Shown here: positions 15,831-23,655 of the stretch, in pieces
Position numbering within the stretch: position 1 is the first letter of the stretch
Layout of the letters: the number at the start of each line of letters is the position of its first letter
Origin: Bradyrhizobium sp. SZCCT0231
GTDB lineage: Bacteria > Pseudomonadota > Alphaproteobacteria > Rhizobiales > Xanthobacteraceae
Reading direction: 5' to 3'
Assembly (NCBI RefSeq): GCF_018130245.1
Contig: NZ_JAFCKP010000002.1
Location: 62,001 to 126,000 of the forward strand
Length of the DNA: 64,000 nt
Made by a program: the position numbers and the translations under genes
The notes under the pieces: model-generated
What the model was told of the DNA's origin: nothing
Databases searched by the model: none
What the model saw: only the letters and a program-made list of their open reading frames with translations

Positions 15831-16306
15831 TTTACGGCGACATCGCTCTTAACTCACGCCACGTCGCGCAAAGCGAACGAGGTGAATTAAATGCAGCGTC
15901 ATCGTGACCTCCTCGCAATTCTAATGGCTAGCCGTTTCGACCGGGCATCAGGCGTCTTATCTTCTTAGCGTTGGCGCCAATCGCAGCGCTCCTCGCACGG
16001 CTGCCGATAAGCCTCTTCGTGGTAACAACTCGGGGTGTCGCCCTTCTCCTGTTCGCGAAGAAGGTAGCGCTCCCGCGCATGTGGGCTGCAACTATTATCA
16101 CCCTAAGGCCACGATAGCGGCGCAAGAAGTTCAGCCCCCATCGGACACCAGCGACATCTCCGTTACGGTGACAGTGCTGGCAATTCTCGCCTTCCGTTCC
16201 GATCAAAGCAACGAGCGGTAAGTTAGTGCACCGTCACCGTATGCCGAAGTATCTTCTAATTCCCGGTCGAATAACCCTGAAAGGCCGCCTCAGCTGCCGG
16301 CCTCTT
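15831..16306. other. Island stretch with a possible broken membrane-protein remnant
   Basis: No intact gene is seen. On the plus strand, 15932-16117 stays open and encodes a hydrophobic peptide (RRLIFLALAPIAALLARLPISLFV...) but lacks a start. A short frame beginning with ATG at 15890 ends at 15975 in another phase. A frameshifted small membrane protein is possible. A minus-strand opening across 15928-16206 is arginine-rich and looks like its shadow. Confidence 0.3.
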
Positions 16307-17200
16307 TCAACGCTGCCCAGGGCGCTTCCGGGGTAAATCCAAGTAGTAGCGCCCTGCGATGAGCGCGTTCTTTACGCCTCCGTGACTGTCGCGGTTTTTG
16401 AGTTCACGTGGAACGTTCGCTACGTCGGCCAATTTCCGCCAGATGTCTCGAAACTTGAAGCTAATCCATGGTTTTGCGCTTGCCTCATAGATGATTACGG
16501 GCCCTGATTTCGGGAGCGCTCCCCGAAGTTCACTCCAATAGAAGTCGACAACATGACCTAATTCTTCCCGCACCATCGGTGCCTGTTTCAGGTCAATGCG
16601 CCCATTACATGTCGCCCCCTTGTGGGTAAGAATCCAATTCGCGTCTATTTGCTCCCACCTGAGTCCGCCAACCCAAACCCTGTCTCCATCCTCAAAGCCA
16701 ATTGGTTCCCGTGCTTCCGAGCGCGGCAGCCACTCGCCGATAACCTCTCGCTGAGGAAGCATGAGTTCATACTGGAGCGCTTGCGCTAATGCGATGGAAA
16801 AATACCCGACTTCCCTGGCCTTCGCTCGGACCGCGTTGGCGTGTTCTTCTGTCAACTGCGTAGCGCGTGGCCGAACACTGCGAGTGCTTATATTGTCCAG
16901 TGCGATAAGGACGCGGTAACATTCCTCGTCTTCGGCACTAAGAAATCCATGCCTCACGATCGCTCTAAGCTGGCCAATGAAAGCGTTGCCTACTGCGAAC
17001 TTTCGGCCATCCGTCCACCGCCTATACCACATTCCGAGCGTTTGACCGTTGATCGACGATAAGGCCCGATTTCCGAAGTCTTTCTCAAGGCGTGACAGAT
17101 AACGCTCTCGGTCGATTCGGACTTTGAAACTCAGCTTGTGGTGATTGGAATTCTCGTCGTGTTTGTATGCTCTGATCAAGTCAGCGACGGTGCGAGACAT
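16307..17200 (-). CDS. Tyrosine-recombinase-like integrase, probably degenerate
   Basis: 297 residues. The N-terminal half (TVADLIRAYKHDENSNHHKLSFKVRIDRERYLSRLEKDFG) resembles the arm/core-binding domain of integrases. The C-terminal half keeps the scaffold (RWEQIDANWILTHKG, and RDSHGGVKNALIAG where related integrases have RDSRAGAITEA). The chain then ends in a basic tail (RKRPGQR) without a recognisable catalytic tyrosine, and the first catalytic arginine is not clear. It lies in the segment next to the intact tRNA, so it is the likely former integrase of that element, now inactive. Confidence 0.6.
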   Translation of the reverse strand: MSRTVADLIRAYKHDENSNHHKLSFKVRIDRERYLSRLEKDFGNRALSSINGQTLGMWYRRWTDGRKFAVGNAFIGQLRAIVRHGFLSAEDEECYRVLIALDNISTRSVRPRATQLTEEHANAVRAKAREVGYFSIALAQALQYELMLPQREVIGEWLPRSEAREPIGFEDGDRVWVGGLRWEQIDANWILTHKGATCNGRIDLKQAPMVREELGHVVDFYWSELRGALPKSGPVIIYEASAKPWISFKFRDIWRKLADVANVPRELKNRDSHGGVKNALIAGRYYLDLPRKRPGQR

Positions 17201-17209
17201 GGCACTAGC

Positions 17210-17377
17210 TCAGTAGAACATGGTCAATGCAAGCCAAGAGGCAAGAACTGGATAAAGTAGGAAGATCATCAAGACCGCGATGAGTGCGCCGACAATTCCT
17301 GCCAAGCCCTCACCTCGTATGCGGGTACCTAAAGTTCGAACTTCAAAACGTTGATCTTTCACGACGTGGTTCTCCAT
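17210..17377 (-). CDS. Very small membrane protein (55 residues)
   Basis: An open frame from the ATG at 17377 to the TGA at 17210. It has a charged N-terminus (MENHVVKDQRFEVRT) and one long hydrophobic stretch (about residues 25-54, GLAGIVGALIAVLMIFLLYPVLASW) with a short tail. It ends nine bases before the integrase-like gene starts, in the same direction. The ribosome-binding site is weak. No homologue is recalled. The sharp charge/hydrophobic layout supports a real single-helix protein, but chance is possible. Confidence 0.4.
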   Translation of the reverse strand: MENHVVKDQRFEVRTLGTRIRGEGLAGIVGALIAVLMIFLLYPVLASWLALTMFY

Positions 17378-17684
17378 TGAAAAACTCGAGAACCACCTGC
17401 GAGCGTTGGCTCCTAATGGATGCTTGCTCTGTCAAATTTTGACAAGGCCATCTGCGACATTTCTCCAAGATGTTGGGTTTTCAATGACTTACGTCCGCAC
17501 GCATCAGCCTGTCGCTCACGGAAAAAGAGTGCGGGTCAGTAATTGCGGGGAGCCATTGCCGCTAAGTCGCTGCCAATCTTCAGGAAGTTCTGAGCGATCC
17601 CGCGAATCGCTCGCTGAAGTCCCAAGAGTTCGGGCCTGACGGGAACGAAGCGGCACCGGATGCTCCGGGAGATATAGCCTCTCT
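17378..17684. other. Intergenic stretch, no gene seen
   Basis: About 300 bases between the small membrane protein and the tRNA 3' end. Base composition shifts back toward GC-rich near 17540. No convincing start, palindrome or RNA is seen. If the island integrated here, this stretch should contain an integrase arm site, which cannot be identified by eye. Confidence 0.4.
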
Positions 17685-17760
17685 TGGTGGGCCCGGCAGG
17701 ACTCGAACCTGCAACCAGACCGTTATGAGCGGCCGGCTCTAACCATTGAGCTACAGGCCC
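17685..17760 (-). tRNA. tRNA with CAT anticodon, probably tRNA-Ile2
   Basis: On the minus strand GGGCCTG pairs with CGGGCCC as the acceptor stem, with discriminator A and an encoded CCA. The D-arm is AGCTC/GAGC. The anticodon stem CCGCT/ACGG... holds the loop CTCATAA. The T-arm is GCAGG TTCGAGT CCTGC. The total is 76 bases including CCA. The variable region (TCTGGTTGC) and weak resemblance to initiator or elongator Met tRNA favour tRNA-Ile2, whose C34 becomes lysidine to read AUA. Elongator tRNA-Met cannot be excluded by eye. It is the anchor of the two 3'-end copies. Confidence 0.88.
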
Positions 17761-18169
17761 CGCCGCGAGGCGGCCGCGGCTAGGCGGCCGGCAACGGTGC
17801 GCGGTTCGTTTACAGGGCCTGAGGCGGGGGTGCAATCCTCAAGCGTTTTCAAGGCGAAGGGGTCCTGGGTTCGCGTCAGGAACGCGTCAGACAATACGGC
17901 CCGATCGAGGCGGAACGCCGGGCTGCGTGGAAAGCGCCGCACGTCGGAGGATCGCCGAATTCGGAATAATCGCATTCTGCCACTGTTTTGCCCGACGAGT
18001 CAAACGGCCGTCGCGGTCATCCGGCCGGCGCCGATTTTGCAGCTTCCTTAAGCCCCTGCGATTGCTCACGTCTTCTACTGTGCATGGGGTTGTTTTCGCA
18101 ACTTTGTTGTGAGAGGGCCTGTTGGCCCCCTCAAATGTCGTGCGGCGAGCTCGGCGGCGGGGCCGCCGC
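17761..18169. other. Intergenic stretch with a possible terminator hairpin
   Basis: About 400 bases between the tRNA and the Bug-type binding protein, with no supported gene. Near its end, GAGGGCC (18113-18119) pairs with GGCCCCCTC (18124-18132) to form a short GC hairpin just after the minus-strand gene. It lacks a clear U-run, so it is at best a weak terminator. Confidence 0.4.
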
Positions 18170-19144
18170 CTAGTCCACCGACACCCCGGCGAACTCGACC
18201 ACCTTGCGCCACTTCTCGGTTTCGCCCGCGACCAGCTTGCCGAAGTCGGCGGGGGTCATCGGCCTGGGGATGCCGCCGGTCTCGGCGAGGCGCGCCACCA
18301 GCTTCGGGTCCTTCAGCGCTTCGCCGACGGCCTTGTTGAGGATCTCGATCACCTCGGGCGGGGTGCCCTTCGGCGCGGAGATGCCGTAGAAGCCGACCGA
18401 TTCGAAGCCCGGCACGGTCTCGGCGATCGCCGGCACGTCGGGCACGCTCGGCCAGCGCTGCGGCGAGGTCACCCCTAACGCGCGGACGTTGCCGCCTTTC
18501 ACCTGCTCCATCGCCGAGGGCAGATTGTCGAAGATCAGCTGCACCTTGTTGGAGATGATGTCGGGGAAGGCGACGGCCGAGCCGCGATAGGGCACGTGCA
18601 CCATGTCGCACTTCGTCATCACCTTGAACAGCTCGGCCGACATGTGCACCGAGGTGCCGTTGCCGGAGGAGGCAAAGGAGATCTTGCCCGGGTTGGCCTT
18701 GCAATAGTCGATGAACTCCTGAACCGTCTTCGGCGGAAACGCGTTGGAGACGACCAGCATGTTGGTGAGCTGCATGATGCTGGCCACCGGCACGGTGTCG
18801 CGCAGGAAGTCGAACGGCAGCTTCTTGTAGAGCGAGGCCGAGATCGCGTTGTTGGGCGCGACGAACAGCAGCGTGTAGCCGTCCGGCGGCGAACTGATCG
18901 CGGCGGCGGCGGCGATGTTGCCGCCGGAGCCGGTGCGGTTCTCGACGATGACCTGCTGGCCAAGCCGGTCCGACAGCCACTGCGCCATGATCCGCGCCAC
19001 GATGTCGACCGGACCGCCGGCGGAAAAGCCGATCAGCCAGTGCACGGGACGGTCGGGGTAGCCGGCTGAGGCGGGAGGGGTGGCGCTGAAAAGACCTAAC
19101 AGGACTGCGAGCCCGAAAACACCGTGACGCAAAATTCGCAACAT
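18170..19144 (-). CDS. Bug/TctC-family tripartite tricarboxylate transporter binding protein
   Basis: 324 residues, with a start at 19144 after GGGAGGTGTC. The signal peptide ends around PPASAGYPDRPVHW. The mature protein is a clear Bug-family binding protein: FSAGGPVDIVARIMAQWLSDRLGQQVIVENRTGSGGNIAA, SSPPDGYTLLF, and FYGISAPKGTPPEVIEILNKAV. Such proteins bind organic acids in the periplasm for TctAB permeases or act as sensors. No tctA or tctB is nearby, so it is an orphan. The tcuAB genes 25 kb away use a tricarboxylate, but a link is only a guess. Confidence 0.9.
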   Translation of the reverse strand: MLRILRHGVFGLAVLLGLFSATPPASAGYPDRPVHWLIGFSAGGPVDIVARIMAQWLSDRLGQQVIVENRTGSGGNIAAAAAISSPPDGYTLLFVAPNNAISASLYKKLPFDFLRDTVPVASIMQLTNMLVVSNAFPPKTVQEFIDYCKANPGKISFASSGNGTSVHMSAELFKVMTKCDMVHVPYRGSAVAFPDIISNKVQLIFDNLPSAMEQVKGGNVRALGVTSPQRWPSVPDVPAIAETVPGFESVGFYGISAPKGTPPEVIEILNKAVGEALKDPKLVARLAETGGIPRPMTPADFGKLVAGETEKWRKVVEFAGVSVD

Positions 19145-19251
19145 GACACCTCCCATTGTTCTATTGTCGTTGGCTGCATGCTTTCACAAAAACGGGTCGC
19201 TGCCTACATCGTCTCTGAGTCGGTGTTGACGCAGGCTCGTTAGGGACGACC

Positions 19252-20226
19252 ATGAGATTCGCGATGATCCTCATCAGTGCGGCGCTGCTCGCAAGCCCCG
19301 CCGCCGCCCAAACCGGAGGCACGGCCATTCCGACCGCGACGATCAGCTCAACGATCAGTTTGGGCACCGCAACCCCCGGCGGCGGCTTTCCGCTCTATGG
19401 CAACGCCTTCGCCGAGGTGATGAACGCGGCCGATCCGGAAATTTCCATCGTCCCGCGCAACACCAAGGGCAGCAACGAGAACATCCCGCTGCTGGGGAAG
19501 GGCGAGCTCGATCTCGCGCTGGTGGCGGGCGAGCCGGCCTATGAAGCCTTTGCCGGCATCGGCCGTGCGCCGGTGCGCTTGAAGATTCTTACGGCGATCT
19601 ATTCCAACCCCGGCATGTTCGTGGTGCGCGCCGACAGTCCCTACAAGACGATCCGCGATCTCGTCGGTCAGCCCGTCGCGTTCGGCGCCAAAGGCTCGGG
19701 CCTGCCGATCCTGGCGCGCTATGTGCTGGACGGACTCGGCCTCAAGCAGGACGAGGACTTCAAGGCCGTCTATCTCGACCGCGCCGGCGACGGCCCGGCG
19801 ATGGTCGAGGACGGCCGCGTCGCCGCGCTGTGGGGCGCCGGCATCGGCTGGCCCGGCTTTGCCGCGGTGGCCTCCAGCGCATCAGGCGCGCGCTTCATCG
19901 CGCCAGCTGCGGACGAGATCACGCGCATCCGCGCCAGGCATGCGTTCCTGAAGCCGCTCACCGTGCCGGCCGGCAGCTACCCGAAGCAGACCGAGCCGAT
20001 CGCTTCGCTCGGCTCCTGGAGCTTCGTCCTCACCCGCGAGGATTTGTCCGACGATGTCGCCTATCGGCTCGCAAAGACGCTGCACGGCGTCGAGGCGACG
20101 TTCTGCAAGAGGCTCGCGCAGGCCTGCGAGACCAATGCCGCGAACACGGTCGCGGCCGCACCGAAGGTGGAGCTGATCCATCCGGGTGTGATGAAGTATT
20201 TTCGCGAGGTCGGGGTGGTGAAATAG
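19252..20226 (+). CDS. TAXI-family TRAP transporter solute-binding protein
   Basis: 324 residues with a signal peptide (MRFAMILISAALLASPAAAQ). ISLGTATPGGGFPLYGNAFAEVMN corresponds to the TAXI-family start, with ADSPYKTIRDLVGQPVAFGAKGSGLPILARYVLDGLGL and the C-terminal HPGVMKYFREVGVVK typical of the group. It binds a periplasmic solute for a fused DctQM permease. No permease gene is near, so it is a second orphan binding protein. It is divergent from the Bug-type gene and converges on the next one. Confidence 0.88.
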   Translation: MRFAMILISAALLASPAAAQTGGTAIPTATISSTISLGTATPGGGFPLYGNAFAEVMNAADPEISIVPRNTKGSNENIPLLGKGELDLALVAGEPAYEAFAGIGRAPVRLKILTAIYSNPGMFVVRADSPYKTIRDLVGQPVAFGAKGSGLPILARYVLDGLGLKQDEDFKAVYLDRAGDGPAMVEDGRVAALWGAGIGWPGFAAVASSASGARFIAPAADEITRIRARHAFLKPLTVPAGSYPKQTEPIASLGSWSFVLTREDLSDDVAYRLAKTLHGVEATFCKRLAQACETNAANTVAAAPKVELIHPGVMKYFREVGVVK

Positions 20227-20291
20227 CGAGTGGCGAGTTGCGAATGGCGAATGGAGGCATCCTCATTCGCTACTCCCTATTCGCCACTCGC
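20226..20291. repeat. Long inverted repeat between convergent genes
   Basis: GCGAGTGGCG (20226-20235) is repeated inverted as CGCCACTCGC (20282-20291). Inner segments (CGAATGGCGAATGGA against CTCCCTATTCGCC) pair partly. It fills the gap between two convergent genes and probably folds as a large hairpin, serving as a bidirectional terminator or REP-like element. Confidence 0.65.
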
Positions 20292-20296
20292 CAGCG

Positions 20297-21511
20297 TCAC
20301 TTCTTCACCATCGCACAGGCCGGGTCGGGCGGCCCGAACGCCTTGTCGCCGGAGATGGTCGTGAGGATCTTGTAATAGTCCCACGGATATTTGCTCTCCT
20401 CCGGCGTCTTCACCTGCACCAGCCAGAGGTCGTGCACCATCAGATTGTCCTCGCGAAGCTTGCCGTTGCGGGCGAAGAAATCCTCGATCGGCTTCTCCCG
20501 CATCTTGGCGGCCACTTTCAGCGGATCGTCGGTGCCGGTCTCCTTGATGGCGTTGAGATAGTGCATCACGCTGGAGTAGACGCCGGCCTGCCACATCGAC
20601 GGCATCTTGTTCATCTTGGCGAAATAGCGCTTCGACCATTCGCGGGTCTTGTCGTCCATGTCCCAGTAGAACGACGTGGTCAGGAGCAGGCCTTGCGCGG
20701 CCTGCAGGCCGAGCCCGTGGATGTCGGTGATCAGCGCCAGCAGCGCCGCCATCTGCTGGCCGCCCTTGAACACGCCGAACTCGGCGCCGGTCTTGATCTC
20801 GTTCATGTTGTTGGGGGGACCGGCGGCAATGCCGATGATCTTGGCCTTGGAAGCTTGCGCCTGCAGCACGAAGGAGGAGAGGTCGGGCGTTGCCAGCGGC
20901 GGCCGCACCGAGCCCAGCACCTTGCCGCCATTGGCGGTGACGACGCTGGAGGCGTCGCGCTCCAGCGAATGGCCGAAGGCGTAGTCGTCGGTGACGAAGA
21001 ACCAGCTGTCGCCGCCGCGCTTGACCACGGCATCCGCGGTGCCGACCGCGAGCGCGCGGGTGTCGAACACCCATTGGATCGCGTAAGGCGAGCAGAACTT
21101 GCCGTGGAAATCCGCGGTGCCGGTGGAGTGGGTGATGAACAGCCGCTTCTTCTCGCTCGCGATGTTCTGCACCGCGAGCCCGACCGCCGAGACCGGCACG
21201 TCGACGATCAAATCGACCTGATCGACGTCGAACCAGCGCCGCGCGATGGCGCCGCCGACATCGGCCTTGAGCTGGTGGTCGCCGATCACGACGCTGATCG
21301 GCTTGCCGAGCACGGTGCCGCCGAAATCGTCGATCGCCATCTGCGCTGCGGTCACCGAGCCCTGGCCGGTCGGCGCCGAGGCCGGGCCGTTCATGTCGGT
21401 GAGCACGCCGATCTTGACGACGTTGTCGGAAACCTGCGCCATTGCCGTGCCCGGCAGCAGCGCTGCTGCGAGTGCGGCCGCGACCGGCAGTCCAAATCTG
21501 GTTGGATTCAC
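20297..21511 (-). CDS. ABC transporter periplasmic binding protein, branched-chain amino acid (LivK) type
   Basis: 404 residues. The GTG start at 21511 is preceded by GGGAGGACAAGC. The ATG at 21586 would put 25 unlikely residues before the signal peptide (LPVAAALAAALLPGTAMA). The body shows the type I periplasmic-binding fold: VVKIGVLTDMNGPASAPTGQGSVTAAQMAIDDFGG, and RGGDSWFFVTDDYAFGHSLERDAS. The C-terminal YPWDYYKILTTISGDKAF is typical of the Liv/urea/aromatic group. Ligands in this group include amino acids and aromatic acids. No permease or ATPase genes lie nearby. Confidence 0.9.
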   Translation of the reverse strand: MNPTRFGLPVAAALAAALLPGTAMAQVSDNVVKIGVLTDMNGPASAPTGQGSVTAAQMAIDDFGGTVLGKPISVVIGDHQLKADVGGAIARRWFDVDQVDLIVDVPVSAVGLAVQNIASEKKRLFITHSTGTADFHGKFCSPYAIQWVFDTRALAVGTADAVVKRGGDSWFFVTDDYAFGHSLERDASSVVTANGGKVLGSVRPPLATPDLSSFVLQAQASKAKIIGIAAGPPNNMNEIKTGAEFGVFKGGQQMAALLALITDIHGLGLQAAQGLLLTTSFYWDMDDKTREWSKRYFAKMNKMPSMWQAGVYSSVMHYLNAIKETGTDDPLKVAAKMREKPIEDFFARNGKLREDNLMVHDLWLVQVKTPEESKYPWDYYKILTTISGDKAFGPPDPACAMVKK

Positions 21512-21609
21512 GCTTGTCCTCCCTGAGCCGGCTCGTTGGCCGGTGTTGCATCCGGGTATGCCCGGCTGAATTGGTTTCTTTTGCAACTATTCGGGGGCAG
21601 GCGTCAACG

Positions 21610-22503
21610 TCAGGCAGCGAAGCGGATCAGTCCTGCGGGCGAAGGATCGTAGCCGGTCAGCTCCTCGGCACGCTGGCGCAGCCGCCGTTCGTTCAGGAAG
21701 CGGAGCAAGGTCTGCATGGCGGGACGGAAATAGCTGCGCTGCCGCATCGCAAGGTCGAAGTTCTCCCAGACCAGCGGCACGAAATCGAGACCGGCGGAGC
21801 GCGCCGCGCCGCGCGTCGCGATGCCGCAATCGGCCTGGCCGGCGCGGACCAGTTCGGCAAGATCCGGGCCGGTCAGCGCCGGCGTCTCGATGCGGCGCAA
21901 ATCCCGCGTCGAGGCGCCGGCGCGCTTCAGCAGCACGTCGAGCAGCATCTGCGCGCCCGTGCCCTGTTGCCGCGTCGCCATCCGGGCGCCGGTTGCGAGC
22001 ACGTCGGTCAGGCCGTGCAGGCGCTTGGGATTGCCGTGTGGCAACACGAGACCCGCTTCGCGGCGCACGAACGCGACCAGCACCGCATCATGCAGGTCGG
22101 GAGCTCCCCGCAGGGCTTCGACACTGGCATCGCTGGCGAGATTGTCCGAGGCGTCCAGGGCGTGGAAGTGCACGGCCGCGGCCATCACCTCATTGCGCTG
22201 CAAGCGCTCGAGCCCGCGCGCGCTGCCCTCGCTCATCGATCCGAGCCCAGAGCCGGATTCGCGCAGGCTCCAATCCAACAGCTCGTCCTGGCTGCCGCCG
22301 AAGACCGGCGGCGGCTCCGCGATCAACATGCCGGCCGGACGCGCGAGGCCCGACAGGACCCAGAGGTCGAGCTCATGCCGTGGGAAGAGCCATTTCCCCG
22401 TCACCTTGCTGCAGGGGATCGCACCGGTGGTGACGAGTTCGTAAAGCTTGCGTTCGCCGAGCCGAAGGTAATCGGCGGCTTCGCTGGTCGTCAGGAATTC
22501 CAT
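21610..22503 (-). CDS. Helix-turn-helix regulator with PBP-like ligand domain (Mo/W-linked)
   Basis: 297 residues. Residues 1-50 form an excisionase-type helix-turn-helix (LTTSEAADYLRLGERKLYELVTTGAIPCSKVTGKWLFPRHELDLWV). Residues about 80-290 form a periplasmic-binding-protein-like domain (RNEVMAAAVHFHALD, ATRQQGTGAQMLLDVLL, AGQADCGIATRGAARSAGLDFVPL), the same type as the one fused to MoeA at 24764. This pairing is known for regulators of molybdate/tungstate genes. It stands divergent from the TupA-like protein and probably controls it, with the oxyanion as the likely effector. Confidence 0.85.
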   Translation of the reverse strand: MEFLTTSEAADYLRLGERKLYELVTTGAIPCSKVTGKWLFPRHELDLWVLSGLARPAGMLIAEPPPVFGGSQDELLDWSLRESGSGLGSMSEGSARGLERLQRNEVMAAAVHFHALDASDNLASDASVEALRGAPDLHDAVLVAFVRREAGLVLPHGNPKRLHGLTDVLATGARMATRQQGTGAQMLLDVLLKRAGASTRDLRRIETPALTGPDLAELVRAGQADCGIATRGAARSAGLDFVPLVWENFDLAMRQRSYFRPAMQTLLRFLNERRLRQRAEELTGYDPSPAGLIRFAA

Positions 22504-22773
22504 CCTGCATTCCTATGCAAATTCTTGCTTCTTTTTGACGTCCGACGCAGGTGGAATTCTGCATTTCAGATTTTTGTCCGCGGGAACCATGCCCGATCAT
22601 CTCGCTGCTTTGCAACACATCCGCACGCGCGATTTCTGCTTTGGTGAATCGATCGCTCGCGCGGCGCGGCGGCGTTGCCGAAATTTCCCGGCTGGGCCGC
22701 GTGAAAACGCGTCACGAGCGCGGCGCAATCGATCATCATCATGATCGCGTCATTGCCAAGGGGAACCCCGATC

Positions 22774-23601
22774 ATGGGCCGCCTGTCCGTTGCATTTGCG
22801 CTTCTCTGCGGCCTTGCCGCGGGCGTCGCGGCGTCGTCCGCGGAGGACCGCGGCATAGTCCTCGCTACGACGACGGCGACGCAGGAATCCGGCCTGCTCG
22901 ACTATTTGGTGCCGCTCTTCCGCGACAAGACCGGCATCGACGTCACCGTGATCGCGCGGCGCGCCGACGAAGTGCTCGACGGGGCGCGACGGGGCGAGGT
23001 CGACGTCGTGCTGATGCACGCACGGCCTCAGGAGGAGAAATTCGTTGCCGACGGCTTCGCCGTGAAGCGCTACGACGTGATGTACAACGACTATGTGCTG
23101 ATCGGGCCGAAGAGCGATCCCGCGGGCGTGAAGGGCAAGGACATTGCGACGGCGCTGAAGGCGATCGAGGCCAAGGGCGCGCCGTTCGTGACGCGTGGCG
23201 ATCGGTCGGGCACTCACGCCGCGGAGCTCGCGCTTTGGATCGTCGCCGGCATCGACATCGCCGGCGCCAAGGGCCCCTGGTATCGCGAGGCCGGGACGGG
23301 CATGGCCTCGGTGCTCGCGGCCGCGCGCGCCGCGAATGCCTATGTGCTGTCGGATCGCGGCAGCTGGATCGCCTTTGGAGATCGCGGCGATCTCGACATC
23401 GTCGTCGAGGGCGACCGGCGGCTGCTCAACCAGTATGGCGTGATGCTGGTGAACCCTGCGAAGTTCCCGAACGTGAAGAAGGACCTCGCGCAGACCTTCA
23501 TCGACTGGCTGACGTCCCCGGAGGGACAGACGGCGATCGCCGGCTACAAGGTCGACGGGCAGCAGCTGTTCTTCCCCAATTCGGACAGGTCGGGCGGCTG
23601 A
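22774..23601 (+). CDS. tupA: TupA-like tungstate/molybdate periplasmic binding protein
   Basis: 275 residues from the ATG at 22774 (AAGGGG upstream), which starts a proper signal peptide ending GVAASSAED; an upstream ATG at 22741 is possible. LATTTATQESGLLDYLVPLFRDKTGIDVTVIARRADEVLDGARRGEVDVVLMHA is the TupA signature, and FVTRGDRSGTHAAELALW contributes oxyanion-binding residues. TupA binds tungstate tightly for a TupBC transporter. No tupB or tupC follows; a MoeA-like gene does. The tungstate assignment over molybdate or another oxyanion is by family only. Confidence 0.85.
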   Translation: MGRLSVAFALLCGLAAGVAASSAEDRGIVLATTTATQESGLLDYLVPLFRDKTGIDVTVIARRADEVLDGARRGEVDVVLMHARPQEEKFVADGFAVKRYDVMYNDYVLIGPKSDPAGVKGKDIATALKAIEAKGAPFVTRGDRSGTHAAELALWIVAGIDIAGAKGPWYREAGTGMASVLAAARAANAYVLSDRGSWIAFGDRGDLDIVVEGDRRLLNQYGVMLVNPAKFPNVKKDLAQTFIDWLTSPEGQTAIAGYKVDGQQLFFPNSDRSGG

Positions 23602-23655
23602 GGCCGGCATCGCCGGCGGTTGCCAAACCTGACGATGCATGGTCCATCATGGCGC

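Noticed and set aside
15928-16206. A 92-residue minus-strand protein in the island
   Set aside because: Arginine-rich with no start signal, and opposite a hydrophobic plus-strand stretch that looks more like a gene remnant.
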